Origin: DATGKG01 sp963783145
GTDB lineage: Bacteria > Desulfobacterota > Binatia > Binatales > Binataceae
NCBI GenBank assembly: GCA_963783145.1
Contig: CAWAMM010000004.1
Span: forward strand, 248,001 to 312,000
Length of the DNA stretch: 64,000 nucleotides
Direction: 5' to 3'
A program made the translations under genes and the position numbers. Below are positions 42,401 to 51,056 of the stretch, one piece after another (position 1 is the stretch's first letter; each line of letters opens with the position of its first letter). The notes below the pieces were generated by a model that ran no database searches, was not told the DNA's origin, and saw only the letters and a program-made list of their open reading frames with translations.

Positions 42401-44962
42401 ATTGTCATCGGAAAGGTTGTAGGGGTAGCCACCAGTGTTCTGAGAGCAGTTACCACCGGATGGTTCATGGGCGAATACGCTGCCGGTGATAAGGAAATTC
42501 CCAAAGACGCCGCCGCCGCTGGCCGCGCTGTTCTGATAGAACGTGGTGTTGACAAGTTGGGGGCCTCCATTGGCTGCCGAATTGGAAATGCCCCCGCCAC
42601 CGGTGATCGCGCTGTTGCCCGCGAAAGTGCTGTTGACCACGCTCGGGTACGGCGGTGTAAAAGTACCGGCCTGGGTATCAATACCGCCGCCGTAGCCGCC
42701 GCTGGTATTGCCGGAGAAGGTGCTGGCGGTCACCGTAAATGCGATGACATCGTTCTCGATCGCCCCGCCATAGCCGCCGGCGCTGTTGGTGGAAAAGGTG
42801 GTGGTGGTAATGCTCGCGGTGCCGCTTTCGACGTCAATCGCGCCGCCGGCGTTAGTCGGCGCGCTATTGTTGGAAAAGACGCTGTGAATGACACTGAGCG
42901 GGCCATTGCTGGCGATCGCGCCGCCATTGCCGTTGGGGGCGGAATTGCCGGTGAAGGTGACGTTGCTGACCGCCAGGTTTCCGTCGTTGATGATCGCGCC
43001 GCCATCGCCGCTGGCCTCGTTTCCGTTCTGGATGGTCAGATTCTTGAGGCTCAGGCTCCCCGTCGTACTGACGTTCAACACCTGGAATGACGTGGCGCCA
43101 TCGACGGCGATGGGTTGTCCGCTCCCATCAATGGTGACGTCGGGGCTGGTGATGGTGGGAAGTTCGCTGCCCAAGGTGATGGTGCCGCTGACGCTGAACA
43201 CGACCTCGTTGCCCAGCGTGCAGTCGCCGCCGGTGGTATCGGTGTCGCTATTGGCGTTGTTGATCGCCTCGCGCAGGCTGCATTTGCCGTCGCCCGAGGT
43301 GCTGCTGTCGAGGATGGTGTTAACCTCGATCGGCAGGAACGAGTACTCGTACGCGCCGACGTCGCAGGCGTCAGGCGAGCCGGCATCGTCGGGGCGCGGG
43401 AAACCGCGCTGATCGGTCAACGGGCACAGCCCGAGCGGAACCGCGTCGATAGCGGGGCTGGTCGAGAGCAGCGCGATGGTCTGGGTCGGGCCGCCGTTGT
43501 TTTCCAGTCCATCGGGATCGAGGTTCGGATTGACGTTGTCGCCGAGGGTCTCGCCGTTGAGGCCGGTGCTGGCGCCGAAGTCGCAAGTCGCATCGTCGGA
43601 GATGTTATAGCCGCCATCGAGGACGGGGACGGCCGGCGATAACTGTGCACAGTTCCCGTCGGGAGTATTGCCGGCCAGGATCGAGTTCATGACGACTGCG
43701 GCCCCGAAGTTGACTATTCCACCGCCGCCGACCGCCGCCGTCAGGCCAACGCTGTTGGTGGAGATGGTGCTGTTGGTAACAATTAAGGTGCCTTCTCCTT
43801 CATTGGAAAGCGCGCCGCCGCCGGTTGCGGCGCTATTGCCCGAGAAGGTGCTGTTGGTCACAACCCACAAGCCGGTCGGGCCTTCGGTATCAATTGCGCC
43901 ACCGAAAGCGCCGGCGGTATTGCCGGAAAAAGTACTGCCGGTAATCGTCATCAAATCGAACGGTAGGTCTTCGATGGCGCCGCCGAAAAGTGCCTGGTTG
44001 CCGATGAAGGAGCTGTTGCTGATCGTCAACGGGTTGACTGCGTTATTGATAGCGCCGCCGAAAGCAGTGCCAGCCGCGCCATTGTTGGTAAAGGTGCAAT
44101 TGTTCACCGTGGTCTGTCCCGAAACTGGCCCCGTAAACTGCGGGGTGGTCTCGGCGGCAATCCCTGCTCCCAAGCCATTCGCGGTGTTGCCGGTGAAAGT
44201 GGTATCGGAGACGGTCAGCGAAGCGAAGTTGCCGTTTGGCACGTTTCCTTTGCTGGCTATCGCCCCGCCCACAAAACCGCTGTTGCCGGAGAAACTGCTG
44301 TTGGCACTTATGGTTGCGGTGCCGAGGTTGTAGATCGCGCCACCGTATCCGGTCGAGCCGGGGATTTCTTCGGTCGCGGCGTTGTTCGAAAACGTGCTCC
44401 CCTGCACGTTGAGGGTGCCGCTATTGCTGACACCACCGCCATTGAGGGCAGATCCGTGCGCGATGGTGAGATTCGTCAAGGTCAGTGTCGCGGCCGTGTT
44501 GACGGACATCACCTCGACGGTGTCCGCGCCGGTGACGGTGATGCTCTGTCCGGTCCCATCGATGGTGAGCGTATGGACGATCGCGGGCAGGGTCCCCATC
44601 GTGTGAATGTCGATGGTGCCCATGACGTTGAAATTGATCGTATCGATCCCGGTCCCCGCCACGCAGTCGCCGGCGGTGGTGTCGGATTCGGCATTGGCGT
44701 TGTTGATGGCCTCGCGCAGGCTGCATTCGCCGTCGCTCGACCCGCTCTCGGTCAGGGTATTGACGGTGATGATATTGGCCGGGATCGCGCGCAGTTTGGA
44801 GACGCCCACAACCAGCGCCACCGGCACCATCAGCGCCACTATGGCCAAAAGGAACTTGATTGAGGTGCGCGCTGAGGCGAAGCCTCGCAGCCAGGCCGAC
44901 GCGAGAGACAACACCTCACCGGAAGCCATCGAGGCTTTGAGGCGGAGACGAAAATTATTCAC
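39443..44962 (-). CDS. giant CSLREA/beta-helix surface protein, four CSLREA units (paralogue B), frameshifted at its 3' end
   Basis: From GTG 44962 (GGGGAGGG upstream) the frame encodes 1839 residues. A transmembrane segment (FLLAIVALMVPVALVVGV) is followed by four CSLREA units (ECSLREAINNANAESD, KCSLREAINNANSDTD, FCTLREAINNANAEAD, LCSLREAINNANSLVD). Each opens a beta-helix of N/S/T-rich rungs such as VTNSTFSGNSA; three close with a Q-type block containing DQRG. A short Thr/Pro stretch splits units 2 and 3. Near 39524 the frame slips and ends in an unrelated tail (AVRRRNHHRW). The lost continuation is in frame at 37638-39467. Confidence 0.8.
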   Translation of the reverse strand: MNNFRLRLKASMASGEVLSLASAWLRGFASARTSIKFLLAIVALMVPVALVVGVSKLRAIPANIITVNTLTESGSSDGECSLREAINNANAESDTTAGDCVAGTGIDTINFNVMGTIDIHTMGTLPAIVHTLTIDGTGQSITVTGADTVEVMSVNTAATLTLTNLTIAHGSALNGGGVSNSGTLNVQGSTFSNNAATEEIPGSTGYGGAIYNLGTATISANSSFSGNSGFVGGAIASKGNVPNGNFASLTVSDTTFTGNTANGLGAGIAAETTPQFTGPVSGQTTVNNCTFTNNGAAGTAFGGAINNAVNPLTISNSSFIGNQALFGGAIEDLPFDLMTITGSTFSGNTAGAFGGAIDTEGPTGLWVVTNSTFSGNSAATGGGALSNEGEGTLIVTNSTISTNSVGLTAAVGGGGIVNFGAAVVMNSILAGNTPDGNCAQLSPAVPVLDGGYNISDDATCDFGASTGLNGETLGDNVNPNLDPDGLENNGGPTQTIALLSTSPAIDAVPLGLCPLTDQRGFPRPDDAGSPDACDVGAYEYSFLPIEVNTILDSSTSGDGKCSLREAINNANSDTDTTGGDCTLGNEVVFSVSGTITLGSELPTITSPDVTIDGSGQPIAVDGATSFQVLNVSTTGSLSLKNLTIQNGNEASGDGGAIINDGNLAVSNVTFTGNSAPNGNGGAIASNGPLSVIHSVFSNNSAPTNAGGAIDVESGTASITTTTFSTNSAGGYGGAIENDVIAFTVTASTFSGNTSGGYGGGIDTQAGTFTPPYPSVVNSTFAGNSAITGGGGISNSAANGGPQLVNTTFYQNSAASGGGVFGNFLITGSVFAHEPSGGNCSQNTGGYPYNLSDDNTCDFDASSFISPNGGPIGDHVDPLLDPAGLQDNGGPTQTIKLQPNSPAIDADPLSNCPSTDQRGAKRPEMADLGKPVPACDSGAVESGGIVPTATVTPTPTPAPTPTTGGTASVTPTATPTPTATSTSLPIITQTATPTAVATPVPFNIVVNSLLDPTATSGNGFCTLREAINNANAEADTSGGDCAAGTGNDLITFSVVGTINVSTQGTLPAIVNTLTIAVTHPNITIDGGNLVGVMAVNTGATLTLKNLTIAHGNAAIGAAAFSDGALNLVGVTIANNINTGYPGGSVYSDGPLTVNGSAFVGNSASNAGAGIILAQPTPSGVPTPAPGHGFPNTGIITDSTFTGNTCQIGCAVFNICIGVECTLSITHSTFSNNSATGNQPTSGALANAAPFSSITIADSTFLNNSSFGSGNNSTGGAIGVLAPFSALVVTNSTFSGNSDGTANPGNDLGGGAISDVAPYSSIAISGSTFSDNSSGSSGGGFSNPVPIDFVSITNSTFSGNSAPAGGGAISDLGALVVTNSTFFDNNSNDNSGGGISFGGVEGQIGNSPALVTGSVFEGESGGNCEGMILNGGYNASDDATCGFGTSTGVAGQTLGDNVNPLLDPAGLELNEGTTETIALQGNSPAIDAVPIELCPTIDQRGFPRPDPEGLQTACDAGAYESTPIIVNTTSDSSPSGDHLCSLREAINNANSLVDTTGGDCGLGEQILFSVSGTITLNSTLPAIQAGVSIDGSGQTITIDGAGTYQVLLVNTDASLSLVDLTIQNGAPFNGNGGAINNDGTLGVNNVTFSNNTAANGNGGAIFSNGALTVTASNFSGNYAHRHSGGAIDINSGSATISTTTFSNNTADDNGGAIETVLASFTISASTFTGNFTGNTIGHVNHGYGGAIDSQGGVVSGATVINNTFAGNSSILSGGGVSNFAQLMLINNTFSQNSAASGDGGGVSSLSGMLAVTGSIFAGEPSGGNCAVRRRNHHRWRLQHLG

Positions 44963-44984
44963 GGCGCCCTCCCCAGGTACATCC

Positions 44985-45030
44985 GTGCGGTCGCCCTCTT
45001 GGGGCAGGACCGGCTCAGGCCGTTATGCGC
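44985..45030 (-). promoter_or_regulatory. structured 5' leader element shared with paralogue A
   Basis: On the transcript: GCGCATAACGGCC ... GAGCCGGTCCT-GCCC-CAAGA-GGGC-GACCG-CACGG. It has the same two-part stem and GAC bulge as 35573-35617, with a changed loop, 26 bases before the GTG. Confidence 0.5.
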
Positions 45031-45187
45031 GAAGCCAGGGAGGTAAAACCCAGGTAGAAACCTCTACGACAGAATCAGCCCCCCCACAAAACGTGAGAAT
45101 CGACATGGCGTTGCTAACACAATTACGCATCAATTGGCAAACGATTGGTGGTTTGTGCTCGAAACTTCACGTTGAGACCACCAGTTC

Positions 45188-45216
45188 GGGCGCCGCCAAC
45201 CACCAAATGGCGGCGC
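45188..45216. terminator. hairpin after paralogue C
   Basis: GGCGCCGCC-AACCACCAAAT-GGCGGCGC forms an 8-bp perfect stem 15 bp beyond the stop of the 45231 gene. There is no clear T-run, so termination is probable but not certain. Confidence 0.45.
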
Positions 45217-45230
45217 TGTTGGCGACCCGC

Positions 45231-48200
45231 TTACGGGGCCGGGATCAGCAACACCGCTTGCGCCGTCAGCACCACCCCGCCGCTTCCAGTCGAAGTGGCG
45301 GGGTAGGTTGGCGATAGCATTCCCTGCGGAGGCGCCGGCAGGTTCCCGAACGCGAGGGTAAAGCCTTCCAGCGCGGACTGATCATTGGCGTCCTCGGTTA
45401 TCGGGGCAGGTACACTGATAGTTGGCGCTTTGAAGTTCTGTGAGCCGTAGAAGTAGACCTGCAGTTCGCCATTGTTGTTGGGTGACAGCGCGGGCGCCGC
45501 CAGCATGGCAGGATTACCGCTGGTCCCCGCGCCCGAGGAGAGGTCAATCGGCAATGCCGAAGTACCGCTCCATGCTCCCATCACCCCGGCGGCATACTGC
45601 GGACTGAGGTTCCAGGTATAGCTACCAGGTTCACTCGCGGTGGCCACTCGGTAATAGAGCCAGGAGGTCATCTGATTACTGCCGGCGCTTCCGATCGAGT
45701 CATCGCGAATCAGGCTCCAGCCGGAAGCACTCGGCATATTAGTCCCGCTCGCATCGAACACCACGATCTGGGCGATCATCACCTCGCCCGCCGTCACTCC
45801 CGCAGGCCTGCTAACCGTGAGTGTGGCTACGGGGCTGCTGCTATCGGTCAGTGGGCCCGCGCCCACGAAGGTGATGACGGAGGCTGGGGTGGGGGTCGCG
45901 GTCGGAGCCCCCGGCGTCGCGGTTGCGGTGGGGGTAGTGGTCGGAGGCGGCGGCCCATTCGAAGGTATCAGCAGCACCGCCTGCGCGGTAAGAACCGGAA
46001 AGCCGCGGCTCGCGCTCGCCGACGCCGGGTAGGTCGCCGACGGCGTCCCCGCTGAAGGTGCCGCCAGGTCGCCATAAGCGATGGTGAAACCTTCTTTGGT
46101 CGAGGGATCGTTCGCGCGGGGAGCTAGCGTTTGCGACTCCATGATGGTGGGAGCGAGATTATTCTGCGAGCCATAAAAATAGACTTGTAGCTCATTATCG
46201 GTTGATGGGGTCAGGGAGGGCGCCGCGGCGACACTCGGATTGCCACTGTTGGTGGTCGCGCCGGAAGATTGATCGATCGGAGAGGCGGAAGCGCCTCGCC
46301 ATGCACCCATGACGCCGGCGGCATATTGGGGAGCTATGGTCCAGGTATAAGACGCCGGCTCCATGGTTCCCGCGACCTTGTCATAGAGCCATGAGGTTAT
46401 TTGATTACCATTGCTCGTCGAGTCATGGCGAATGAGGTTCCAGCCGGCAGGCGCGACCGGTTGGTTAGTCCCATTCGCATCGTAGACAACTAGCTGTGCG
46501 AGCAGCACATCGCCGGCCTCAACTCCCGGTGGTAAATCGACAGTTATCGAGGTAATCGGCGTCGAAGTATCCGTCAGTGGACCGGTCGCCACGAAAATAA
46601 TGTTGCCCGGCACAGCGGTTGGTGTCGTGGTCGGGGTCGATGTCGCGGTAGTGGTCATCGTAGCTGTTACGGTCGCGGTGAAGGTCGGGGTCAGGGTCGC
46701 GGTTACCGTAGCTGTCGTGGTCGGCGTCGCGGTCGCGGACCGGGTTGGGGTCGGCGATGCTGTAGGTGTCCCGGTTGCGGTCGCGGTCGGCGTTTCGGTT
46801 GCGGTCGAGGTTTGGGTGGCCGTCGGAGTCAGGGTCGCGGTGGCGGTAGGTGTCCCCGTTCCGGTCGAGGTAGCCGTCGCGGTGAGACTGGCCGTCGGGG
46901 TGGGCGTTGCGGTCGTGGTCGAGGTCTGAGTTGGCGTCTCGCTAGGCGTAGGCGTCGAGGTGGCGGTCGTAGTCATACTCGCGGAGGCGGTCGGCGTCGC
47001 GGTTTCCGTCGCGGTGGAGGTGGTGGTCGCCGTCAGACTAGCTGTAGGGGTAGGTGTTTCGGTTGCGGTCGCAGTCTGAGTCGGCGTTGGGCTAGGCGTA
47101 GATGTCTGGGTGACGGTTGCGGTTGCCGTCGCGGTCGACGTCGCCGTCGTTGTCGCGGTCGAGGTTGAGGTTGAGGTTGACGTCGATGTGGCTGTCGTAG
47201 TTGAGGTTCGCGTCGCGGAGGCCGTCGGCGTCGAGGTAGCTGTGCTAGTCGAGCTCCGGGTCGCGGTCGGCGTCGCGGTGGGGGTCGAGGTGGAAGTCGC
47301 GGTCGGCGTCGAAGTACGGCTGGCGGTCGGCGTTGGCGTGCGCGTGCGGGTCGGAGTGGGAGTAGGAGTGCGCGTTCGCGTCGGCGTAGGAGTCCGGGTT
47401 GGCGTAGGGGTGCGCGTTGCCGTACGCGTCGGAGTCTGCGTGGGAGTAGGCGTGATGGTTGGTTGGGCGCCGTACTGATATGCTCCGGCGTCGCATGGTT
47501 CATTGGGTAGACGGCCGTAGAAGCGCTGGTCGGTCGTGATCTGGTTGGGCGATGACGCCTGGTCGGTGCACGAAGCAAACGGGATCAGATCAATCGCAAA
47601 ACTACCCATCAGCAAGGCGAGAGTATCGGTAGGTCCACCATTGGCCTGCAGCCCGGTGGGATCAAGGTCAAGATCGGAAACACTATTACTGCTTCCGGTT
47701 GCGGAAAAATTGCAGGTGGTGTCATCCGAGAGATTGTAGCCTTCATCGGTGATGGTGCCGTGACAATTGCTCGGGGAATTAGCCAGGATGCTGCCCTTCA
47801 GCTTGAGGCTGCCGATTTCTTCGCGCTCGAGGGAACCTCCAGTGGTGGCGGTATTGTTGGAAAAAGTGGTGTTGGTAATCGCGGTGGTCCCGCCAAAAAC
47901 CAGAATGCCACCGCCGTCGCTGGGCGTGCCCGTTTCACCAGGGACCGCACTGTTACCCCAAAACGTGCTGTTGACGATGGTCAAGGTGCCTTGGTTCTCG
48001 ATGCCACCGCCATTGCCGTCACCAAAGATCGGTTCGCAGGAAACTCCGCCGCAAAGGAGCGCGGAACCCGCAGTGGCTTTGTTTGAGGTGAAGGTGCTGT
48101 CCAGGATCGTCAGCGTCTTACTGGCTGAATTGAAGATCGCACCGCCGTCGCCGTCACCGACCTCGCCGCCGGCATCGTCACCTCCGAGCGCTTTGTTGCC

Positions 48201-48812
48201 CGAGAAGGTGCTGGCGAGGATGGTCAAGGTTCCCTGATTGAAGATGGCGCCACCTTCGGCATTGAAATGACTGCCCGTGCTAAGACCACCGAAAGCTTCG
48301 TTGTTCGAGAGGGTGCAATTCTCGATACTCAAGGTTCCATTGTTCAAGATGGCGCCACCCTCGGCATTGGCGGTGCCGGTGCCAGTCACCATGCCATTTT
48401 CCAGGGTGAGGAACTCCAGACTGACTACTGCCCCGGTATTCACGACCAACAGTTCTACTGACCCGTTGCCGTCGATCGTTACCGCCTGCCCACTCCCGTC
48501 AATCGTCAGGATGTTCTGAATCGCCGGCAATTGGCTACTGAGCGTGATGGTGCCGGAGACACCGAAATTAATCGCGTCGTCGCCGCTGCCGGCCGGACAA
48601 TCATTCGTCGCGGTCTGCGTGTTGGCCGCCTTTATTGCATCGCGCAGGGTGCAGGTGCTGGGAGAGGAAGTATCGGAGATAGTATTGACGGTAATCGTGG
48701 CTGCGCGCGCCGCCGTCGCAGTTACGATCAGGAGCAGCGCGATGACCATTATGGCCCGTCCGGCCAGCCGATACGTGGGTGAAGAAACCTCGTGATGATT
48801 TTTGCCGCCCAT
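45231..48812 (-). CDS. giant CSLREA-like beta-helix protein with long Thr/Pro stalk (paralogue C)
   Basis: This 1193-residue protein has a signal-type N-terminus (IMVIALLLIVTATAARA, cleavage likely after ARA), unlike the retained anchor of A and B. One CSLREA-like unit reads TCTLRDAIKAANTQTA, followed by beta-helix rungs (STFSGNKALGG, TFSNNTATTGG) and a Q-type block. A ~284-residue stalk of Thr, Pro, Ser, Ala and Arg (46612-47463) leads to two ~185-residue modules ending AQAVLLIPAP. ATG 48812 (MGGKNHHEV) fits a signal peptide better than the upstream 48842 start. It lacks the leader hairpin of A and B. Confidence 0.82.
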   Translation of the reverse strand: MGGKNHHEVSSPTYRLAGRAIMVIALLLIVTATAARAATITVNTISDTSSPSTCTLRDAIKAANTQTATNDCPAGSGDDAINFGVSGTITLSSQLPAIQNILTIDGSGQAVTIDGNGSVELLVVNTGAVVSLEFLTLENGMVTGTGTANAEGGAILNNGTLSIENCTLSNNEAFGGLSTGSHFNAEGGAIFNQGTLTILASTFSGNKALGGDDAGGEVGDGDGGAIFNSASKTLTILDSTFTSNKATAGSALLCGGVSCEPIFGDGNGGGIENQGTLTIVNSTFWGNSAVPGETGTPSDGGGILVFGGTTAITNTTFSNNTATTGGSLEREEIGSLKLKGSILANSPSNCHGTITDEGYNLSDDTTCNFSATGSSNSVSDLDLDPTGLQANGGPTDTLALLMGSFAIDLIPFASCTDQASSPNQITTDQRFYGRLPNEPCDAGAYQYGAQPTITPTPTQTPTRTATRTPTPTRTPTPTRTRTPTPTPTRTRTPTPTASRTSTPTATSTSTPTATPTATRSSTSTATSTPTASATRTSTTTATSTSTSTSTSTATTTATSTATATATVTQTSTPSPTPTQTATATETPTPTASLTATTTSTATETATPTASASMTTTATSTPTPSETPTQTSTTTATPTPTASLTATATSTGTGTPTATATLTPTATQTSTATETPTATATGTPTASPTPTRSATATPTTTATVTATLTPTFTATVTATMTTTATSTPTTTPTAVPGNIIFVATGPLTDTSTPITSITVDLPPGVEAGDVLLAQLVVYDANGTNQPVAPAGWNLIRHDSTSNGNQITSWLYDKVAGTMEPASYTWTIAPQYAAGVMGAWRGASASPIDQSSGATTNSGNPSVAAAPSLTPSTDNELQVYFYGSQNNLAPTIMESQTLAPRANDPSTKEGFTIAYGDLAAPSAGTPSATYPASASASRGFPVLTAQAVLLIPSNGPPPPTTTPTATATPGAPTATPTPASVITFVGAGPLTDSSSPVATLTVSRPAGVTAGEVMIAQIVVFDASGTNMPSASGWSLIRDDSIGSAGSNQMTSWLYYRVATASEPGSYTWNLSPQYAAGVMGAWSGTSALPIDLSSGAGTSGNPAMLAAPALSPNNNGELQVYFYGSQNFKAPTISVPAPITEDANDQSALEGFTLAFGNLPAPPQGMLSPTYPATSTGSGGVVLTAQAVLLIPAP
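46612..47463. repeat. low-complexity Thr/Pro-encoding repeat tract
   Basis: About 850 bp of degenerate six-base units (GTCGGC/GTCGCG/GTCGAG variants on the plus strand) encode TPTxT-type repeats on the reverse strand. The units stay in frame. Such tracts change length by slippage and recombination, so stalk length may vary between strains. Confidence 0.8.
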
Positions 48813-49394
48813 AACCGTCACTCGCTCGATGGCTGAGGTCAATTAAAAGCGAACCGCGCGCGAAAGGACAAATCTACAATCTGTAGGCCAAGGAGAACCA
48901 TAATATCGAACGAAAGTAAACGATAGTGAAGGAAGGGTTAATTCCGGAAACATAGAGGTCAGAATCAATCCATCCGGCAAACTACGCGGTTTAGCGAGAG
49001 AATGAGCCGCTCCTGAGCGAAATGAGTGAATGCTCCACTTTCTAGGATTCTCTCCACCTCAAATAGTTGAGGTTTGCGCGTGTGGTGCCGTCACTGTCAA
49101 CGTTCGAAAGTCACGTTTTTGACAGTTTGTTACGATCGACGCAAAAACTTCACTGCGCGGTAATTCTTGTTATATGAGGTTTATGTATGCGTAGATTCGC
49201 TTCTACGGCGCATCGCATCTCTGCCAGATCGATCACCTTCCTGCGATAGAGATAAATAACTGATTGTTAGTCAATCAAAGCTGAACACGGCGTGACATTT
49301 CTGTGAATAGCGCAGAAAAATGGGCGCCGTGCCTTGACGACACGATGCCGATAGGCGAAAACCGCATTTATCTTAGCTACTGAGAGGGAAGAAA
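48813..49394. other. 580-bp divergent intergenic region
   Basis: It separates paralogue C from the small secreted-protein gene. It is AT-richer than average, for example around 49140-49190 and 49240-49290. No gene was found. Promoters for both flanking genes are expected here. Confidence 0.45.
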
Positions 49395-49880
49395 ATGAAA
49401 CATTTGGTAAGTACGCTGGCTATGGCGGCCGTTTTGGGGCTGGCTCTCGGTACCGCGCGTGCCCAGGTCGCGTCGCCGTTTGGCAACAAGGGGTACACCA
49501 ATGCCGACATCAATGGCGGCTATGGATGCGGCATAACCGGGACGCTCGGTGGCGCCAGCACTGTGGGAACCGCGCAGTTTCATCTCAACGGCGCGGGGGA
49601 CGTCACCGAAGGCGTGTTCGCAGTACAGATCAATGGCCTGGGGGTTTGCGATTATGCGCTGACCAGCGGCACCTACAATATCCAGCCTAACGGTGCGGGG
49701 GTGGCTCAATTCTCGTTTGCGCTCGAAGCGCCGACTTCGACGACCGGCTGTCAGCCGACATTCGGCAGCCATCTGAGCTTCGTATGCGCCGGGCCGCTCA
49801 TCACCGCAAGCAACTGCAATATTGCGACGCTGGACCCGGGCATTCTGCTGAGCGGTCCGTGCACTAAGCAGAATAAGTAG
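49395..49880 (+). CDS. small secreted cysteine-containing protein, unknown function
   Basis: No family was recognised. The 161-residue protein has a clear signal peptide (LAMAAVLGLALGTARAQ) and a mature part with Gly-rich beta-like segments (INGGYGCGITGTLGG, GTAQFHLNGAGDVTEG, SGTYNIQPNGAGVAQF) and six cysteines, which suggests disulfides and export. GAGAGGGAAGAAA precedes the ATG. A strong terminator follows. It neighbours the CSLREA proteins and may share their surface role. Confidence 0.75.
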   Translation: MKHLVSTLAMAAVLGLALGTARAQVASPFGNKGYTNADINGGYGCGITGTLGGASTVGTAQFHLNGAGDVTEGVFAVQINGLGVCDYALTSGTYNIQPNGAGVAQFSFALEAPTSTTGCQPTFGSHLSFVCAGPLITASNCNIATLDPGILLSGPCTKQNK

Positions 49881-49933
49881 ACTTTTGGTGCCGCAAGGCG
49901 CGGCAGGACCAAAGCATCACAGTTCGTGAGATT

Positions 49934-49972
49934 GAGGCGGCGCTCCGCAAATGGCGCCGCCTCGATCTTTTC
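49934..49972 (+). terminator. rho-independent terminator
   Basis: GAGGCGGCGC, a 10-base loop, GCGCCGCCTC, then GATCTTTTC. The 10-bp stem is perfect, 53 bases after the secreted-protein stop. Confidence 0.8.
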
Positions 49973-50016
49973 AGTTGGGAGGCGAAGCTGTGGGTTGCGC
50001 AGCCTGCGGCGCGCCT

Positions 50017-50193
50017 TTAGTAGATCAACCCGAGGACAGTGTTCAGCACCCACATGACCATCATGAATATGAACATCGCACCGAGCAGATCGATGGAACG
50101 CCCTCGCGCCGAACTGACCGCCTTGCCGGGTTGATAGTTCAGGGTCCATTCGCGACTGGTCTCAAATCCTTCGTTGGCGGCGGCGCACATCAT
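50017..50193 (-). CDS. 58-residue membrane protein
   Basis: A short reverse-strand gene with an excellent ribosome-binding site (GGGAGG, 9 bases before ATG 50193). The N-terminal part is hydrophilic (EGFETSREWTLNYQPG); the C-terminal third is one transmembrane helix (AMFIFMMVMWVLNTVLGLIY) ending at the stop. Start, ribosome-binding site and clean helix support a real small protein, probably single-pass with a cytosolic N-terminus. No family was recognised. Confidence 0.65.
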   Translation of the reverse strand: MMCAAANEGFETSREWTLNYQPGKAVSSARGRSIDLLGAMFIFMMVMWVLNTVLGLIY

Positions 50194-50642
50194 TTTCCAG
50201 CACCTCCCGGAGGTTTTTCGCCTTCTCTAAATAGAAGGCGTTCGGTGATGCCGAACCAGGCGTTCAACGCAAATGAACAAATGGCGGATTCCAACTTGGG
50301 ATCGGAACGCGAAAAATCAGCGAAACGAGGGGTATCCGCAGCGAGCGCAAGGCTCGATTCGAGGGGCGGGGCCCAATCCTCGAACATCTGATGATGTAGG
50401 TTCTCAGAAAACCGGGATTCCGCGCCGACCCCGAAGCGCCACATACCCAGCGAATGGAGCTCTTTCCCTCGTCCCTTCTCTCGCGAAAGAAGGCGAGAGA
50501 AGGGACGAAGTCGGGAGAAGATCGAACATAGAGGAGATGCCCTGCGTAGGTCCGGCCTGCTGGAAAATCTGCTCACGCCGCTTGCTCCGCCGCCATGAAA
50601 TTGCGATGGCAAGCTGGTCGGTGGCGCGCACGCCGCCTGAGT
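50194..50642. other. intergenic region with hairpins, no gene seen
   Basis: It contains CGCCTTCT-CTAAAT-AGAAGGCG at 50219-50240 in the leader of the small membrane protein, and a dispersed repeat at 50471-50523. No supported gene lies here. Confidence 0.5.
50471..50523. repeat. palindromic repeat left of the toxin-antitoxin pair
   Basis: GTCCCTTCTCTCGC-GAAAGAAG-GCGAGAGAAGGGAC is followed by GAAGTCGGGAGAAGATC. A related copy is at 51401-51450, so the two bracket the Phd/PIN module. Confidence 0.7.
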
Positions 50643-51056
50643 TCATGTTCCAAGCAAGGTCACGCCCGCCGCTTTTGCAGCTTTGATGAGTTCCTGATCC
50701 AAGGTCGCCAGCGGCAGCTTCCGCCGTTGCGCAAGCTCGAGATAGGCGGCATCGTACATGGTGAGCCGGTACCTTTCAGCCAGCCGAACCGTGGCGGTCC
50801 ATGCGTGATCGGCGGTTTCCATGTCCAAGGTGATGGGCAGAGCGCGCAGGAAACCCGCAAGGGTGTTGCGCCGCCGGGCGTCGAGACGTTTCCTTCGCTC
50901 TGCCATCAGAAGCCCGTTCAAGGCTTCCAGCGGCCAGAGCGAGGGCGCAAACGCACCGCGTTCAGCGACCCGGTCCAGAAGATTCATGACCGGTTCAGTG
51001 TGCTCGTCCTCGAAGCACCACGCCAATGCGACCGAGTTATCGAGGACGAAGCTCAT
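50643..51056 (-). CDS. PIN-domain toxin (VapC family)
   Basis: This 137-residue PIN ribonuclease has acidic residues Asp6 (VLDNSVALAW), Glu44 (WPLEALNGLL), the Asp in MYDAAYLELA and the Asp in LATLDQELI, all four expected for metal-dependent RNA cleavage. It follows its antitoxin gene with a 4-base overlap (ATGA), the usual toxin-antitoxin layout. It is probably a type II toxin inactive until the Phd-type partner is degraded. Related palindromic repeats flank the pair on both sides. Confidence 0.9.
   Translation of the reverse strand: MSFVLDNSVALAWCFEDEHTEPVMNLLDRVAERGAFAPSLWPLEALNGLLMAERRKRLDARRRNTLAGFLRALPITLDMETADHAWTATVRLAERYRLTMYDAAYLELAQRRKLPLATLDQELIKAAKAAGVTLLGT

Noticed and set aside
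31533..48812. Repeated DNA in the CSLREA region as a CRISPR array
   Set aside because: Repeats are in-frame coding units of unequal spacing, not identical short repeats with unique spacers. No cas genes are present.
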